DNA from: Cohaesibacter celericrescens | GTDB lineage: Bacteria > Pseudomonadota > Alphaproteobacteria > Rhizobiales > Cohaesibacteraceae | Length of the DNA: 64,000 nucleotides | Assembly (NCBI RefSeq): GCF_002866925.1 | Contig: NZ_PKUQ01000055.1 | Location: 124,001-188,000 of the forward strand | Reading direction: 5' to 3' | In this document: one piece after another, positions 33,079 to 41,953 of the stretch | Numbering within the stretch: position 1 is the first letter of the stretch | Layout of the letters: every line of letters begins with the position of its first letter | Notes under the pieces: model-generated | The model's input: the letters and a program-made list of their open reading frames with translations, nothing else | Told to the model about the DNA's origin: nothing | Database searches by the model: none | Made by a program: the position numbers and the translations under genes

Positions 33079-33313
33079 ATGAAAAAGCCTAATAACAACA
33101 GGTGATTAAAATGTATAAATACTTATTAACACAGGCGCGCAATAATTTCCAATATACCAAATCTTGGAACCGATAGATTTTTAGTCGATGAAATTGTTTT
33201 ATCTCGCTTTTCAGGCGCTGAGTGGCTCTGCAGGTGAAGCCTTTCTGGGCTCGCTGCCGGATGTTTACATTGGCATTGCTTGAAAACGGGGTTGATTTCG
33301 CGAAGGCAGGCGA

Positions 33314-33490
33314 ATGGCAAACGAAACTGGCGACCAAGGACTGATTGCATCAAACAGGAAAGTGGCTGACTATTTGTTAAGCGCTCTCAAGCAGTCGCAG
33401 GCCGACAATGCCACCACCGTGCGCCAATTGGTCTATCTCGCGGAAGCCGAACTTGAAAAGTCTTCAGGCAACAAGCCTGCGACGGGTTGA
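33314..33490 (+). CDS. Small hypothetical protein, 58 residues
   Basis: An ATG at 33314 with AAGG/AGGCGA upstream opens 58 codons (MANETGDQGLIASNRKVADYLLSALKQSQADN...). The product is soluble and helical, with regular heptad-like spacing (VADYLLSALKQ, VRQLVYLAEAELEKS), and looks like a genuine short protein. It runs opposite to the AraC gene and precedes an orphan terminator at 33647. No family is recognised. Confidence 0.5.
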   Translation: MANETGDQGLIASNRKVADYLLSALKQSQADNATTVRQLVYLAEAELEKSSGNKPATG

Positions 33491-33643
33491 GAGAGGTCCG
33501 GTACCCCTGTTTAGGGTGCTGGTGATTTGTGACTGAACTCCAAGGAGGAGGCCAAACTGTGGTTGTGACACGGTTGGGCATCTCAGGAATAAGCGTCTGG
33601 TTCCGCAAATATATACCAGTTGCTCCGATCTCCCCTTGGAATT

Positions 33644-33697
33644 GGTATTGCGGCTTCACGAATGCTGGTTTTCGTGATGCCGCAATATCCTTTTTTA
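33644..33697 (+). terminator. Long-stem orphan terminator or attenuator upstream of nnrS
   Basis: ATTGCGGCTTCACGAA (33647-33662) and TTCGTGATGCCGCAAT (33671-33686) form a 16-bp stem with one mismatch and an 8-base loop, then ATCC and TTTTTTATTT. It could end the 58-residue gene transcript, a small RNA, or attenuate nnrS, which starts 246 bases later. The rest of 33491-33942 shows no supported gene. Confidence 0.75.
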
Positions 33698-33942
33698 TTT
33701 CCCAAATTCAAAGCTGCCGAGCTTACCATATATGACTGGTGAGATCGCGCCTTCTTGACGCTGGTCAAGGTATCTCGACCGCAGGTGCGGCACGAATTCA
33801 CTGCCAATCTGCTCGGTTCCGCTCTTTGTGTCTTTGTATGCGCGCGCAAATATTGGGTGTCGCTGATAAAAACGGTCTTGGATTTGGCTCCTATTTTGTT
33901 TCTGACCCTTTGCGCTCACACCCAACCAACAGGAATAACACA

Positions 33943-35142
33943 ATGGCACTTTCGTCCTCGGAACAGATGCGTCGGTGGCATGGCCCCGCTCTATTGAGCT
34001 ATGGTTTCCGTCCCTTTTTCCTGCTGGGGGCTTTGTGGTGCGGTGCTTCAATGGTCTTGTGGATTGGAATGTTGAGTGGCGGGTGGGAGCTTCCGACAGA
34101 CCTTGACCCCGTCTCGTGGCATACCCATGCCTTTTTGTTTGGATATCTGGGGGCGATTATCGCCGGCTTTTTGCTGACAGCTGTGCCCAACTGGACCAGC
34201 CGCTTGCCGGTGACAGGGTGGCGCTTGGCCGCTCTGGTGACGCTGTGGGCGGCAGGGCGTCTCGCGGTTCTTTTTTCTGCTGGTTTGCCTGTCTGGTTTG
34301 TAGCGGTGGTTGATCTGTCTTTTCCTCTGGTGCTTGGTCTGGTGATTTTGCGCGAGATACTGGCGGGGAAAAACTGGCGCAATCTGGTTGTTTTGCTGTT
34401 GCTTGCGATCTTTACGGTCGCAAATTTCCTGTTCCATCTTGAAGCGGCGCAGGGGGACTATGCTGCCCAAGGCATCGGGACGCGGCTTGGACTTGCCGCT
34501 GTGCTGTTGATGATTGCACTCATCGGCGGTCGTGTCGTTCCGGCTTTTACCCGCAATTGGTTGGCTCAAAACAACTATGATGCGCGCCCCACACCTCCAA
34601 TGCAGGGGTTTGACAAAATCATTATGCTCGCCAGCGCAGCGGTGCTGTTGGGCTGGGTTCTATATCCAGAAACAGATGCGACTGGAGCCGCATTGCTGAT
34701 CATCGGAATGGGCCATCTTATCAGATTGTTTCGCTGGAAGGGATGGCACACAGGCGCAGAAGTGATGGTCACCATCCTGCATATTGCCTATTTGTTTGTG
34801 CCTCTTGGCGCCATTGCTCTGGGGGTGGCTATTCTTGTCCCTGATATGCTGACAATGGCTGCCGCTCTGCATCTTTGGACAGCGGGTGCGTTTGGAACCA
34901 TGACGCTTGCGGTTATGACACGGGCAACTTTGGGGCATACAGGCAATGCATTGCACGCAAATGCCAAAACAATATTGATCTATTTTGCCATCATCGGAGC
35001 CACCCTGTCGCGCTTTGCTGCGGGGTTCTGGCCAGAGCCGGTGCTTTATGACATTTCTGGCGGGTTATGGTGTTTGGCATTTTTCGGCTATGCGCTGGTT
35101 TACGGACCGATGCTCCTTAAGCCCAAAAAACAAAAACCTTAG
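33943..35142 (+). CDS. nnrS: NnrS family membrane protein
   Basis: A 399-residue, about 12-helix inner-membrane protein. NnrS family signs are YGFRPFFLLGALWC near the start, SWHTHAFLFGYLGAIIAGFLLTAVPNWT, GGRVVPAFTRNWL, and the late LHLWTAGAFGTMTLAVMTRATLGHTG, with several conserved His. NnrS in Rhodobacter contains haem and copper and protects the cell in nitric-oxide stress. The ATG at 33943 follows AGGAA. The frame upstream is not typical. No denitrification genes are nearby, so the role is probably NO resistance. Confidence 0.9.
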   Translation: MALSSSEQMRRWHGPALLSYGFRPFFLLGALWCGASMVLWIGMLSGGWELPTDLDPVSWHTHAFLFGYLGAIIAGFLLTAVPNWTSRLPVTGWRLAALVTLWAAGRLAVLFSAGLPVWFVAVVDLSFPLVLGLVILREILAGKNWRNLVVLLLLAIFTVANFLFHLEAAQGDYAAQGIGTRLGLAAVLLMIALIGGRVVPAFTRNWLAQNNYDARPTPPMQGFDKIIMLASAAVLLGWVLYPETDATGAALLIIGMGHLIRLFRWKGWHTGAEVMVTILHIAYLFVPLGAIALGVAILVPDMLTMAAALHLWTAGAFGTMTLAVMTRATLGHTGNALHANAKTILIYFAIIGATLSRFAAGFWPEPVLYDISGGLWCLAFFGYALVYGPMLLKPKKQKP

Positions 35143-35197
35143 CGACACCTTACGCTATGAAAGGGAGGAGCTGGCACAGCGTGCACCAAGCGAAGGC

Positions 35198-35398
35198 CTA
35201 TTTCCGGCCCCAGCCAATGTGGGACCACAATTTTTCATGCAAAAAATAACAAACAAATCCAATCACGGCACCCGAGAGGGCGATACCGCCGCTAGCCGAG
35301 ATGGATCGTGTAAACAAATATCCCACAATCGTCATAGACAGCAATCCCATGACTTGCCATGTGATTGACTTCACTAATGTTCTGCTTGTCGTATCCAC
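35198..35398 (-). CDS. DUF2061 family small membrane protein
   Basis: A 66-residue protein with two membrane helices and the DUF2061 pattern: SRTLVKSITWQVMGLLSMTIVGYLFT, then GGIALSGAVIGFVCYFLHEKLWSHIGWG. The ending YxxHExxW is diagnostic. It starts with GTG at 35398. Function unknown; relatives are found alone or fused to adenylylsulfate kinase. It converges with nnrS (55 bases). Confidence 0.82.
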   Translation of the reverse strand: MDTTSRTLVKSITWQVMGLLSMTIVGYLFTRSISASGGIALSGAVIGFVCYFLHEKLWSHIGWGRK

Positions 35399-35532
35399 TT
35401 TTGCTTCAAGATCCTATTTGGGGGAGGTGATCTGTTGGTTTGCGATCTTCAGCCATCAAATCAATGCTGTTGCAATGGGGCTATGAATACCGCGAAAAGG
35501 TGGCGCTGGACATTTGGTTCTTTTGCTGCAAA

Positions 35533-35572
35533 AAGTATCTTATGGTGATAATAATCTACAATGGTGATACTT
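35533..35572. promoter_or_regulatory. Repeat cluster at the xre-type promoter, probable operator
   Basis: ATGGTGATA occurs at 35542-35550 and 35561-35569 (19 bp apart), enclosed by the inverted repeat AAGTATC (35533-35539) and GATACTT (35566-35572). It touches the start codon at 35573, as expected for a self-repressing XRE regulator. Confidence 0.45.
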
Positions 35573-36412
35573 ATGGATAAGCGTGATCGATCTGCTCTTT
35601 TTCGCGAGCGTCTGGAGCTTGCGATGGGACAACAAAAAATGTCCCGCAGCCAATTGGCCCGCGAGACATATGTGGACCGGTCAACAATCGGTCAGTTGCT
35701 CAAACCTGACATTGCGCGTTTACCCAACGCCCAGCTGGCTGCCGACGCCGCATCAGCGCTGGGGGTCAGCACAGACTGGCTGCTTGGTCTGACAGACAGG
35801 CCGGAAAGACCCGGAGACATCGTGGCCGCAGCGATGGCGGTGAGCCCGGCGGAACGCAGTTCTTCCGATGAACAGATTTTGGGTTGGCACCGTGAGGCTG
35901 CCGGATACAAAGTGCGCCATGTTCCCGCGACCTTGCCTGATATTCTCAAAACCGAACAAATGCTGGACTGGGAATATTCATCCTTTCGCGATCAAGGCTC
36001 CGCTCAGGCCATCATCGCGATGCAAGAGCAACGTGCATGGCTTCGCTCCGGGGTGTCAGATTATGAGATTGCGTTGCCGCTTTATGAACTGCGCGCCTGT
36101 GCTGAAGGAAGCGCCTATTACGATGGGCTCGAACAAGACGTTCGGCACGCGCAATTGTCACTAATTGCTGATCTTTGCGAGGAAATGTACCCCCGCTTGC
36201 GGCTTTATCTGTTTGATGCCCATAAAATATTCAGCGCTCCAGTGACGGTATTTGGACCTCAATTGGCAGTCATATACATCGGCCAATTCTATCTGGCCTT
36301 TAGGGAGAGCCAGCGTGTGCGGTCTCTGGCGGATCATTTTGATGGGCTGGTCAGGGAGGCGAGCGTGGATGCCCGTGACATCGCCAATCACATCCGCCTG
36401 CTCATTCAATAA
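35573..36412 (+). CDS. XRE-family HTH transcriptional regulator with C-terminal sensor-like domain
   Basis: A 279-residue protein. Residues about 8-70 are a Cro/C1 HTH (MSRSQLARETYVDRSTIGQLLKPD, ADAASALGVSTDWLLGLTD). The remaining 200 residues are a conserved but unnamed domain (AGYKVRHVPATLPDILKTE, RAWLRSGVSDYEIALPLYELRACAEGS), including VFGPQLAVIYIGQFYLAFRESQR. The ATG at 35573 has GGTGAT at a good distance; a second ATG at 35561 has no ribosome site. The signal sensed is unknown. Confidence 0.87.
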   Translation: MDKRDRSALFRERLELAMGQQKMSRSQLARETYVDRSTIGQLLKPDIARLPNAQLAADAASALGVSTDWLLGLTDRPERPGDIVAAAMAVSPAERSSSDEQILGWHREAAGYKVRHVPATLPDILKTEQMLDWEYSSFRDQGSAQAIIAMQEQRAWLRSGVSDYEIALPLYELRACAEGSAYYDGLEQDVRHAQLSLIADLCEEMYPRLRLYLFDAHKIFSAPVTVFGPQLAVIYIGQFYLAFRESQRVRSLADHFDGLVREASVDARDIANHIRLLIQ

Positions 36413-36452
36413 AGGGAGAGCGAAAGGCCCTGTTCCACTGGAGCGTGTGCTT

Positions 36453-37145
36453 CTAAAACAGGGTGCCAATTTCCTCTTCTGCGGGATCAATCAAGTGCGG
36501 CCCCATTGCGCGTGCATTGCCAACGACGCGATCAACCCGATAGCTTATCAATTCGCTATCGAGATGCTCTGAAAGCAATCCGCGTGCCTCATCCACTCCT
36601 GTTTTCTGATCGAGCCAAGCATCAAACGCAGACGGCTTGAGGATCACTGGCATCCGGTGGTGAATCGACTTGATTTCATCAACGGCCGGAGCGGTCAGAA
36701 TAGAACAGCTATGTATGTCCAGCGTCGCATTATAGGCACTCAATCCAGCAAAGGCGAATGGCTTGAAATCTGGCAAATGCAACACATGCGGGTCTTTCTT
36801 CTTATCGGATTCGTTGGTGGTCCATTCGTAATATCCGTCGGCGGGAATCAAACATCGTCCATATTTCAGTGCGTGGCGAAAGGACGGCTTGGCGTGGGCC
36901 TCTTCCGAGCGTGCGTTGAACATGGGATATTTATTTTGCAAGTCTTTGGCCCAATGAGGCACCAGCCACCAGCGCCCTTGCGCCAAGTGCCTCGCCCCTT
37001 CTTGCTCGATCACATAGAGCACATCTGTGGTGGGGGCGATGTTGTAACGAGCGGGGACGTTGCGTTTCACATCCTCTGGCAAAATGAGATTAAACATGTC
37101 GTAAATCTCTGACCACGCGCTTTTAAGAATAAATCGACCACACAT
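36453..37145 (-). CDS. SRAP/HMCES-YedK family DNA-protein crosslink peptidase-like protein
   Basis: A 230-residue SOS-response-associated peptidase. Cys2 (MCGRF) would attack an abasic site after removal of Met1. The conserved Asn (FNARSEEA), Glu (DGYYEW) and His (IHHRMPVI) complete the active site, with WWLVPHWAKD and CLIPADGYYEW typical of the family. It covalently protects abasic sites in single-stranded DNA. AGGAG precedes the ATG at 37145. It converges with the XRE gene; a 7-bp inverted repeat (36428/36463) overlaps its stop. Confidence 0.94.
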   Translation of the reverse strand: MCGRFILKSAWSEIYDMFNLILPEDVKRNVPARYNIAPTTDVLYVIEQEGARHLAQGRWWLVPHWAKDLQNKYPMFNARSEEAHAKPSFRHALKYGRCLIPADGYYEWTTNESDKKKDPHVLHLPDFKPFAFAGLSAYNATLDIHSCSILTAPAVDEIKSIHHRMPVILKPSAFDAWLDQKTGVDEARGLLSEHLDSELISYRVDRVVGNARAMGPHLIDPAEEEIGTLF

Positions 37146-37395
37146 TTGCGACGCTCCTGTCTATGCAAGGGCTGTGAGAATGCGTCAATTCAGCCATAAG
37201 CTCAATCCTTCATATTGGTCTGTTGGCCCCTCGTTCCTGAGAGTGCATAGCTCGATTGAGACGGCAAAAGCGCCTGTTTAACATTGAAATGCCGCAGGAA
37301 ATGGCGTAGCAACTCCGGACTTGCCTTTTGCGTAAGCGGAATAATCAAGCGCCCTTGGTTTCCCCAGTGGTCAACTCATTATTTAGGACTATACG

Positions 37396-37935
37396 ATGTA
37401 TCCTGTCATTCGCCTGCTTACGTCCAGCTGGAAAGCCAAACGGTCGCAGACACAGGGCCCAATCGATTTTGCCGACGTGGGGGAAATCACTTTCCATTGT
37501 CACCCATGGGATCTGGATATGTTTATGGAAATGAACAATGGTCGGGTTCTGACATTGTATGATCTTGGCCGGTTTGACCTCTCCATCCGAAGTGGGCTTT
37601 GGGATGGTCTCAAAAGTCAGAAATGGGGCCTCGCTGTTGCCGGGAGTTCCGTGCGTTATCGCAAGCGAGTGCGCTTGTTCGACAAGGTGACAATGCGCAG
37701 CCAAGTGGTGGCGATTGACGAGCGCTGGTTCTATGTTGCCCAATCCATGTGGGTGAGAGGGGAGCCCGCTTCATCGGTTCTGCTTCGCACCTGTATTACC
37801 GCAAAAGGCCGCTCCGTTCCTACCCAAGAAGTTTGCGACGTGCTCGGTGCTCCGGAATGGACACTGCCAATGCCCGACTGGGTGAAGGATTGGGAGCAGG
37901 CGGATAAAGAACGGCCTTGGCCGCCTAAACCGTGA
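37396..37935 (+). CDS. Hotdog-fold acyl-CoA thioesterase-like protein
   Basis: A 179-residue protein of the 4HBT/THEM6-like thioesterase family: HPWDLDMFMEMNNGRVLTLYDLGRFDL is the hotdog helix start with the conserved Asp and Asn, followed by VAGSSVRYRKRVRLFDKVTMRSQVVAIDERWFYV. It may hydrolyse an acyl-CoA. AGGA precedes the ATG at 37396. No operon partner is evident. Confidence 0.85.
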   Translation: MYPVIRLLTSSWKAKRSQTQGPIDFADVGEITFHCHPWDLDMFMEMNNGRVLTLYDLGRFDLSIRSGLWDGLKSQKWGLAVAGSSVRYRKRVRLFDKVTMRSQVVAIDERWFYVAQSMWVRGEPASSVLLRTCITAKGRSVPTQEVCDVLGAPEWTLPMPDWVKDWEQADKERPWPPKP

Positions 37936-38098
37936 CTGCGACATGCAAATGACCTTGGCATCCGCTTTTGTAGGAGGCTTTTTGCAAGGAGTGTGAAGTG
38001 CTATAACGTTCGAATGTTTGCATATATTGCAATTATGGTCGTAGATTTTTCCGTTTCAATAAAATTTCGAGGAAAAAACGACGGTTTCATAAAATAAA

Positions 38099-38285
38099 TT
38101 GGGTTTTTGGGGAGGTAATCTGCAACCTCTCACCCAAATGGGGGATGTAAAGCATGCGGATCTCAGTCATCTTTGAACCATAACCTGACAATTTTAAATA
38201 ACCTGATTTATTTGTTTCACTACGGGTTGTAATCAACATCCTTAACTGCACCGAGCTCATTGTCGAGCTTGGTGCAGTTTTTTTT
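38099..38285 (+). ncRNA. Candidate structured small RNA ending in a strong terminator
   Basis: In the 609-base gap before the MFS gene there is a hairpin (TTGGGT 38099 / ACCCAA 38132, with inner GAGGT/ACCTC), an unpaired AT-rich stretch, and a 14-bp terminator stem (38245-38258 with 38265-38278, one G-U pair) followed by eight T. No supported ORF lies between. The terminator could instead belong to the thioesterase transcript ending 310 bases upstream. Promoter and 5' end are not known. Confidence 0.35.
38244..38285 (+). terminator. Strong rho-independent terminator
   Basis: ACTGCACCGAGCTC, a 6-base loop and GAGCTTGGTGCAGT, then TTTTTTTT. It is the clearest terminator in the window. Confidence 0.92.
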
Positions 38286-38544
38286 AGTTACACTCATTTT
38301 TATATTGCAAAATACTCACAATCAGATATCGAGGAACAAGTTGTCGACTAATTGATCGGCGGCTCTAAACTCAGTGTCGTGGACGATGCTGTATATGCCG
38401 ATTTGCTCCTAGGGCTCCTGAAATCAAGTTGAGCGTTGGAGCCCAAAAAAATCATTGTTTCTCTTTGCTGGCTTGAGCCAGCCGGTCTTCCTGCTTTGTC
38501 TGATCTCAGCCTTGCACGGAGCGTCTGATATTTGGATGGTTGTC

Positions 38545-39891
38545 ATGGTCAAAATGATCACGCCTATTGCAGCGCTGTTGTTCTCTGTCGCTCTTTTGCT
38601 TGTCGGCCATGGCTTGCAGAGTACGATCATTCCGCTGGCCTCGCGCAGCTTGGAATTTCAGGATCTGATGATTGGTCTGGCTGCATCTGCCTATTTTGCG
38701 GGTTTTGTGGTTGGTGCCATTGTCACCCCGCATGTCGTTGTGCGCGCAGGCCATATCAGAGGGTTTGCGATCATGGTTTCCTCCATGTCGGCAGCCGCTC
38801 TTTTGCATCCATTGATTGCTGACGCTGATGCATGGGTCTTGTTTCGGTTTATAACCGGTTTTTCCATCGCTGGTCTGTATTTGATTATTGAAAGCTGGTT
38901 GAACGAATTTGCCGACAACGCCAATCGCGGTTTGATTATGTCGGTCTATATTGTGGTGAACTATGCTGCTTTCACGACTGGACAGCTGTTGGCAACACTC
39001 ACCCAACCTGAAAATTTTCATCTATTTGCCGCCGCTTCGATCATTATTTCCTTGGCGGTGATGCCGGTCGCCATGACCAAAGCAGCTCAACCAGCGCCGA
39101 TCGCGATTGTTAAGTTGGAGTTGGGTAAAGTTTTTCGGACATCCCCCGCAGCCATTGTCTCGGCCTTCATAATCGGTATGGTTCTCGGCTCGCATCTGAC
39201 TTTTGCGCCCATTTATGCGATCGAAAAGGGCTATGATGCGATGACACAAGCCCCGGTTTTCGCGGCCACCTTGGGGATTGGCGGCATGATTAGCCAGTGG
39301 CCGCTGGGTCGCTTTTCCGACCGTGTCGACCGACGGCTTGTGTTGCTGATGATCAGTATTATGGGAATTGTTGCATCTATCTCGATCACTTTGCTGGAAG
39401 ACACCAGTTTTATCACGTTCCTGCTCGTTGGTGTCATAATCGGTGCCGTAACCCAGCCTGCCTATTCACTGGCCGCCGCGCATGGTTATGATAATGCCAA
39501 GGAAAATGGCTATCTGCGCATGGCTGCAGGTCTGCTCGTGGCTTTTGGTCTGGGGTCTTCAATCGGACCATTTGTAACGTCCATCCTGATGCAATATGTC
39601 AGCATTGATGCGCTGTTCCTGTTCCCCAGTGTTTTGCTGGCTGTGTTGTCGATCTATTTGGGTCAACGAATTCTTCGCAAGGACGCTGTGGTGTCGGCCG
39701 AAAAGGAAGACTTCGACATGGCGGCAACCTCTGCCGCGCTCGGTGGTGTTATGGCTCCTGAATTGTTGAATGAGGATGATCGTTATGTTGTGGTGCCCGA
39801 TGAGTGGGAACCACAAGAGCAGGACCCACAAGAGCAGGATACTGAGCCCGAAGCAGACGCTAAGGCAGCGTCGGACGTGTCCGTTCAATAG
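38545..39891 (+). CDS. MFS transporter, YcaD-like
   Basis: A 448-residue major-facilitator carrier with 12 helices. The segment GLAASAYFAGFVVGAIVTPHVVVRAGHIRGFA (loop 2-3), FRFITGFSIAGLYLIIESWLNEFADNANRGLIMSVYIVVNY and the later GRFSDRVDRRLVLL match the E. coli YcaD-type branch. The C-terminal about 60 residues form an acidic cytosolic tail with repeats EPQEQDPQEQDTEPE. The ATG at 38545 follows GGATGG; 38536 and 38554 are alternative ATGs. Substrate unknown. Confidence 0.88.
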   Translation: MVKMITPIAALLFSVALLLVGHGLQSTIIPLASRSLEFQDLMIGLAASAYFAGFVVGAIVTPHVVVRAGHIRGFAIMVSSMSAAALLHPLIADADAWVLFRFITGFSIAGLYLIIESWLNEFADNANRGLIMSVYIVVNYAAFTTGQLLATLTQPENFHLFAAASIIISLAVMPVAMTKAAQPAPIAIVKLELGKVFRTSPAAIVSAFIIGMVLGSHLTFAPIYAIEKGYDAMTQAPVFAATLGIGGMISQWPLGRFSDRVDRRLVLLMISIMGIVASISITLLEDTSFITFLLVGVIIGAVTQPAYSLAAAHGYDNAKENGYLRMAAGLLVAFGLGSSIGPFVTSILMQYVSIDALFLFPSVLLAVLSIYLGQRILRKDAVVSAEKEDFDMAATSAALGGVMAPELLNEDDRYVVVPDEWEPQEQDPQEQDTEPEADAKAASDVSVQ

Positions 39892-40028
39892 TCGGGTTTC
39901 CACCCCTCCTTAAGCCAAACCTGTGACAGACAGGGAGGCAGGTTGCTCTCGGCTCGGCCCATCAGATCGAGACGCCACCTTCGTTTTCATCCTGTTGCAG
40001 GATTTTGTGCTTAGGGAATCTTGCCAAA

Positions 40029-40067
40029 CAAAAAAATCCCCCGACTTCTTCAAGAAGCGGGGGATTT
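40029..40067 (-). terminator. Rho-independent terminator of the chemoreceptor gene
   Basis: AAATCCCCCG and CGGGGGATTT with an inner CTTCTT/AAGAAG stem; on the minus strand it is followed by TTTTTTTG. It ends the gene at 40097. Confidence 0.9.
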
Positions 40068-40096
40068 GGTCGGTCTGATTTGTGTTTTGTCGGGCC

Positions 40097-41794
40097 TTAG
40101 CCGTTGGCTGCAGACTGCATTTTCACATCGTTCAGGAAATTATCCACCCGTGTGCGCAATTCATCCGCTTTGCTTTGCAACTGGTGAGACGAGTCATTGA
40201 CCAGTTTGGCTGTCTGCCGTGTGTTTTCTGCCGCATCTGTCACTGAGCCGATATTGACCGAGACTTCATGGGTGACCTGAGAGGCTTGGGTTACATTGGA
40301 CGCAATCTCCTCAGTGGCCGCCCGCTGTTGGTCCACTGCCGCTGCAATCTGGCCCGAAATATTGCTCAGATTGGCAGTGGTATGAGATATGGTCGATATG
40401 GCGCTGACCGTATGATCGGTCTCAAGCTGGATTTCCGAAATCTGTTTATCAATTTCTTCAGTGGCTTTTGACGTCTGGTTGGCCAATTCTTTGACTTCCG
40501 CTGCAACGACAGCGAAGCCTTTGCCAGATTCACCCGCTCTGGCGGCTTCAATGGTCGCATTCAGAGCCAGTAGGTTGGTCTGCTCGGCAATTGCCTGAAT
40601 CAGCGTCACCACTTCAGAAATCTGTTTGGCAGAGTGCGCCAGCCGTTCAACCCGATCGTTGGTCGTTGCAGCCTCATTTGACGCTTGAAGAGCCATTTCA
40701 TTGGAAGTCTGCACCTGACGCGCCACTTCACTCACCGACGCTGATAATTCTTCTGCTGCTGAAGCCACAGCCTCAACATTGCTTGATGCCTGCTGCGACG
40801 CAGAGGAGACTTGTTCGCTCTGGGTTGAAGTGCTCAGGGCAGTTTCGCTCATATGCTGAGAGGCTTCCTGAAGTTCCATCGCGGAGGCGGTGACCGTAGA
40901 AAGCATTTCCGCCACTTCACGATCAAAAGACAGGCACAGGTTTTGCACCGCTTCACCTTGAGCCAAAGCCAGTTCTTGAGACTTCTGTTGATCTGCCATC
41001 AGTGTTTTACGGCTGTTTTCATTGTTGACGAACACCTGCATGGCCTTCGCCATTTTCCCGACTTCATCATCCCGTTCAATGCCTGTAACCTGAATGTTGC
41101 TGTTGCCTTCCGACAGAGAAAGCATATTGCCGATGAGACTGGCAATAGGTCGGTTGATTGACCGTATAATGAAGTAGGAGATGAGGGCTGCCACCAATAC
41201 AGCCAATAAGCTGGCAATCGTGACCACAACGGCTTGAGCATAGAAATGTTGCTCAAGATCGTCGATGTAAACGCCGGTGCCAAGCATCCATTGCCAGTCT
41301 TTAACACCCTCTGCCCAGCTGAGCTTGATTTCCGGGACGTCATTGCCTGGTTTGTTCCAGTAATACTCAAGCGAACCACCATCCTTTTTCGCCATAGCGA
41401 TCAGTTCGCGGACCAAATACAGCCCGTTGGCGTCTTTCATGTCGATTAGGTTTTTGCCAACAAGGTCCTTGTTCGGCAAGACAAGATTGGTGCCGTCCCA
41501 TTTATAGACAAAAATATAGCCAACGCCGTCGTCATAACGCAGGGAGTCAATCGCTGCTTTTGCACGTGCCTGTGCCTCTTCGCGAGACAACTCGCCCGCG
41601 GCCTCCCGTTTTTGATAGCCTTCAGCAATGGTCCGGGCGGACACGGTGATATGCTTCAGGCTGGAGAGGCGCTCATCATGCATTGTCGACCACAATGTAT
41701 TGAGGTTCAGCGCGGAGAGCGTGATCATGAAAAAGAAAACAACCAGCGTAGGGATGGCGATTTTCCAGGACAGTGGCAACTTTGAGAGAAACAT
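40097..41794 (-). CDS. Methyl-accepting chemotaxis protein with Cache sensor
   Basis: A 565-residue chemoreceptor. An N-terminal helix (about 9-30), a periplasmic single Cache_2-type domain (about 31-190: DDGVGYIFVYKWDGTNLVLPNKDLVGKN, WQWMLGTGVYIDDLE), a second helix, a HAMP domain (about 210-265: ISYFIIRSINRPIASLIGN), and a cytosolic signalling hairpin whose tip is [30 protein letters not shown]. The Cache DGVGYIF pattern suggests a small organic acid ligand. There is no CheR-binding pentapeptide at the end. The ATG at 41794 follows GGAAAA. Confidence 0.93.
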   Translation of the reverse strand: MFLSKLPLSWKIAIPTLVVFFFMITLSALNLNTLWSTMHDERLSSLKHITVSARTIAEGYQKREAAGELSREEAQARAKAAIDSLRYDDGVGYIFVYKWDGTNLVLPNKDLVGKNLIDMKDANGLYLVRELIAMAKKDGGSLEYYWNKPGNDVPEIKLSWAEGVKDWQWMLGTGVYIDDLEQHFYAQAVVVTIASLLAVLVAALISYFIIRSINRPIASLIGNMLSLSEGNSNIQVTGIERDDEVGKMAKAMQVFVNNENSRKTLMADQQKSQELALAQGEAVQNLCLSFDREVAEMLSTVTASAMELQEASQHMSETALSTSTQSEQVSSASQQASSNVEAVASAAEELSASVSEVARQVQTSNEMALQASNEAATTNDRVERLAHSAKQISEVVTLIQAIAEQTNLLALNATIEAARAGESGKGFAVVAAEVKELANQTSKATEEIDKQISEIQLETDHTVSAISTISHTTANLSNISGQIAAAVDQQRAATEEIASNVTQASQVTHEVSVNIGSVTDAAENTRQTAKLVNDSSHQLQSKADELRTRVDNFLNDVKMQSAANG

Positions 41795-41953
41795 GGCTTT
41801 TTCCAAATTTGAGGTTTGGAGCCATTGTTATATAACATGCCTAATGTATCGTTAATGTTTTGTTTTATCAGAGTAAATTATAGTATAGATTGATTATTGT
41901 TGGTATTATTGCGTATTATTCAATTGTATACATGTGTATAACAAGAGTTTTGA

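Noticed and set aside
33695..34051. 118-codon minus-strand frame across the nnrS start
   Set aside because: It overlaps the conserved NnrS N-terminus and contains the antisense of its ribosome site; no recognisable domain.
38011..38094. 27-codon frame beginning MFAYIAIM in the gap after the thioesterase gene
   Set aside because: Very short and without a ribosome site.
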